Translations under genes and position numbers: made by a program | In this document: positions 5,569-6,988 of the stretch, piece by piece | How the letters are laid out: each line of letters begins with the position of its first letter | Numbering within the stretch: the first letter of the stretch is position 1 | Assembly (NCBI GenBank): GCA_003695045.1 | Contig: RFJB01000014.1 | Span: forward strand, 1-6,988 | DNA from: Candidatus Woesearchaeota archaeon | GTDB taxonomy: Archaea; Nanobdellota; Nanobdellia; Woesearchaeales; J091 | DNA length: 6,988 bases | Reading direction: 5' to 3' | The notes under the pieces: model-generated | Told to the model about the DNA's origin: nothing | Seen by the model: only the letters and a program-made list of their open reading frames with translations | The model's database searches: none

Positions 5569-6309
5569 TCAGTGGAGCCGGAACAGTTTCCTCAAAAGCA
5601 TGCTGAAAACAATAGAGAATATGATGTATGTTCCAAGCCATCCGACGCGCCAGCCGAACAGGTTAAGGGGCTTGAGCTTCTCGTTGCCGATGACGATGCT
5701 CTTGACATTGGGGTCTTTTATCTTCTTGATGACCGGAGCGTACTCCCTCCCCTCCGTGACCTTGATTTCCTTGTCAAAGTATCTCTCGTCATACTTGAAC
5801 TGCAAGAGGGCGTCAACTTCTGAATCAGAAACAAGAACCCACTCTGCCTTGGAATCATTAATTTCTGCGGGGTTCTCGCTCAGAATTCTGATGCCCTCAG
5901 GGGGAATGAGCTCAATGGAGCCCGTGCTGCCCTTCTCAAAGTTCACTGTGACCGTGAATTCCTCTCCCGGATGAATCGGGAGGTAAGCCATGTTGGAGTT
6001 AAGCCAGCCGAAAATGAGAATTATGGGGATGAAAGTAATCAGCGTGGACCTCATGCTGTGCTTCATATACTTCATGTTAAGCTCCATCGTCTTCTTCTGA
6101 AGCTTCATCAGTTTCGCAGTGTCCTTCTCGCCCTTCATCTCCTTCTGGAATTTCTTCATCTGCTCCTTAAGGCGCTTCATCTCCTCCTGATTGGTGGCGT
6201 ACTTTGTAACCACAGTAATCAGAAGAGAAACAAGAAAAGCAATGAGAACTATGGCTAAAAGAGGATTCATTGAAAGAAAAGGCGCCATAATCGGGTCAAG
6301 GAAACTCAT
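5569..6309 (-). CDS. DUF106 (EMC3/TMCO1-like) Oxa1-superfamily membrane insertase
   Basis: A 246-residue membrane protein of the archaeal DUF106 family, which belongs with YidC, Oxa1, EMC3, GET1 and TMCO1 and is thought to help insert membrane proteins beside SecY. TM1 is at about 14-36 and is followed by the family's charged cytoplasmic coiled coil (about 40-84, rich in Lys/Glu/Met). TM2 is at about 87-106 and TM3 at about 219-240, ending K-L-F-R-L-H. Between TM2 and TM3 lies about 110 residues of mainly beta-prone sequence (from P-I-H-P-G-E-E-F-T-V-T-V-N to about 205), which should lie outside the cell membrane and looks Ig-like; it then leads into L-N-L-F-G-W-R-V-G-W-L-G. The gene starts 13 bases after secY with a GGTG Shine-Dalgarno sequence, so the two are co-transcribed. 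The adk gene that usually separates them is missing. Confidence 0.88.
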   Translation of the reverse strand: MSFLDPIMAPFLSMNPLLAIVLIAFLVSLLITVVTKYATNQEEMKRLKEQMKKFQKEMKGEKDTAKLMKLQKKTMELNMKYMKHSMRSTLITFIPIILIFGWLNSNMAYLPIHPGEEFTVTVNFEKGSTGSIELIPPEGIRILSENPAEINDSKAEWVLVSDSEVDALLQFKYDERYFDKEIKVTEGREYAPVIKKIKDPNVKSIVIGNEKLKPLNLFGWRVGWLGTYIIFSIVFSMLLRKLFRLH

Positions 6310-6316
6310 TTCAAAA

Positions 6317-6320
6317 CACC
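6317..6320 (-). promoter_or_regulatory. Shine-Dalgarno (GGTG) of the DUF106 gene
   Basis: GGTG lies seven bases before the ATG at 6309 on the minus strand, overlapping the region just after the secY stop. It matches part of the archaeal GGAGGTGA consensus and supports operon translation following secY. Confidence 0.6.
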
Positions 6321-6322
6321 AT

Positions 6323-6988
6323 TCACTCTATGAACTTTCTCAGCGCGGGATTCATGTCCATCATGTGCTGCTGTGCAATCTCTTCATAGAGCTTGTAAAC
6401 AATCATGACTGAAAGCAAAATTCCAGTACCATAACTCAGCGCTCCCGCCAGATCCGCAGCTGCCGCCATAAATCCAACAGCAATAGCGCCCATCACGGTA
6501 AGCGGGCCAATGTACCTGTCCAGAAGCCGTTCCAGAACCCTCTCATCCTTCCTGAATCCCGGAATCTGGAGTCCCGAGGCCATAATGTTCTTCGCCTGGC
6601 TTCTCGCGTCCATGCCTGCTGTCTGAACCCAGAACCATGAAAAAAGAACCGAGCCGCCAATCATGAAAAGCATATAGGTAAGGCCGTGCGCAAGGTCCAT
6701 AAATGTAAAATTCCCCCTGATTATGTTTCCTATGATGTTGGGCGCATGCAACCATGAAACAATGCCGCTGACAGGAGTGTTCCCGACAAACCTTCCAAGA
6801 ATCGGGTTTCCCCAGTTCTGAAGCAACCTTGCCCAGAGCTGCACGTTGGCAATCAACGCGGCAACAAGAATAACAGGAATGTTGCTGGTATAAATAAATG
6901 CAAGAGGCCACCTTATTCCATGCCCTCTGACCTGGCCAAAGGAAAGAGGAATCTCAACCTTCATCGCCTGCGAGTAGACCGCAATAAC
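6323..6988 (-). CDS. secY: Preprotein translocase subunit SecY, C-terminal half (N-terminus outside window)
   Basis: SecY is the channel of the Sec translocon, the homologue of Sec61 alpha. The frame is open to the right edge and the first in-frame ATG (6964) is internal, since the eight codons before it (V-I-A-V-Y-S-Q-A) continue the family sequence. About 221 residues are present, roughly half the usual length. They show the cytoplasmic loop after TM6, M-K-V-E-I-P-L-S-F-G-Q-V-R-G-H-G (the ribosome/partner-binding loop), then TM7 with S-N-I-P-V-I-L, an external loop, TM8 (L-A-H-G-L-T-Y-M-L-F), a cytoplasmic loop with S-G-L-Q-I-P-G-F-R-K, and TM9 and TM10 ending Y-E-E-I-A-Q-Q-H-M. The lateral-gate half with TM2-3 and the plug are outside the window. 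It is the first visible gene of the minus-strand operon. Confidence 0.97.
   Translation of the reverse strand, partial: VIAVYSQAMKVEIPLSFGQVRGHGIRWPLAFIYTSNIPVILVAALIANVQLWARLLQNWGNPILGRFVGNTPVSGIVSWLHAPNIIGNIIRGNFTFMDLAHGLTYMLFMIGGSVLFSWFWVQTAGMDARSQAKNIMASGLQIPGFRKDERVLERLLDRYIGPLTVMGAIAVGFMAAAADLAGALSYGTGILLSVMIVYKLYEEIAQQHMMDMNPALRKFIE

Noticed and set aside
6543..6911. 122-codon minus-strand frame inside secY
   Set aside because: Alternative frame of conserved SecY sequence, Cys/His/Tyr-rich with no domain.

Overview
The window is archaeal. PheS and PheT are of the archaeal/eukaryotic type, and the minus strand carries eL14, eL34, a DUF106 (EMC3/TMCO1-like) membrane protein and an archaeal SecY. 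The left-edge regulator is a TrmB-type protein with a phospholipase-D-like sensor domain. Several starts have no Shine-Dalgarno (SD) sequence and sit about 26-30 bases from a TATA element, as expected for archaeal leaderless messages. The compact layout, broken-up secY neighbourhood and PLD-like TrmB protein suggest an uncultivated DPANN-type or related euryarchaeal lineage. That placement is inference; the domain-level call (Archaea) is firm.

Plus strand, left to right: a TrmB-family regulator whose N-terminus lies outside the window (1-778); an AT/T-rich intergenic region with a 15-bp tandem duplication, a terminator-like T-tract zone and the pheS promoter (779-899); pheS (900-2483); a 40-nt gap with a possible second promoter; and pheT (2524-4176). 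PheS and PheT form the heterotetrameric phenylalanyl-tRNA synthetase.

Minus strand, read right to left (transcription order): the C-terminal half of secY (6988-6323), DUF106 insertase-like protein (6309-5569), an unrecognised helical/coiled-coil protein (5528-4962), rpl34e (4877-4617) and rpl14e (4540-4076). This is a reduced form of the archaeal secY-adk-DUF106-rpl34e-cmk-rpl14e-truB cluster: adk and cmk are absent from their usual slots, and an orphan coiled-coil gene with its own TATA element sits between DUF106 and rpl34e. The theme is protein synthesis and membrane insertion: translocon channel, Oxa1-superfamily insertase and two large-subunit ribosomal proteins.

The two operons converge, and their last genes overlap tail to tail by 101 bp. 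The eL14 protein carries a long low-complexity tail whose last ~33 residues are antisense to the conserved end of pheT. The tail's lysine codons read as T-tracts on the plus strand just after the pheT stop, and a T7 tract for the minus operon lies inside pheT. I see no RNA genes, CRISPR arrays or mobile elements, and no gene-free stretch above 300 bases.
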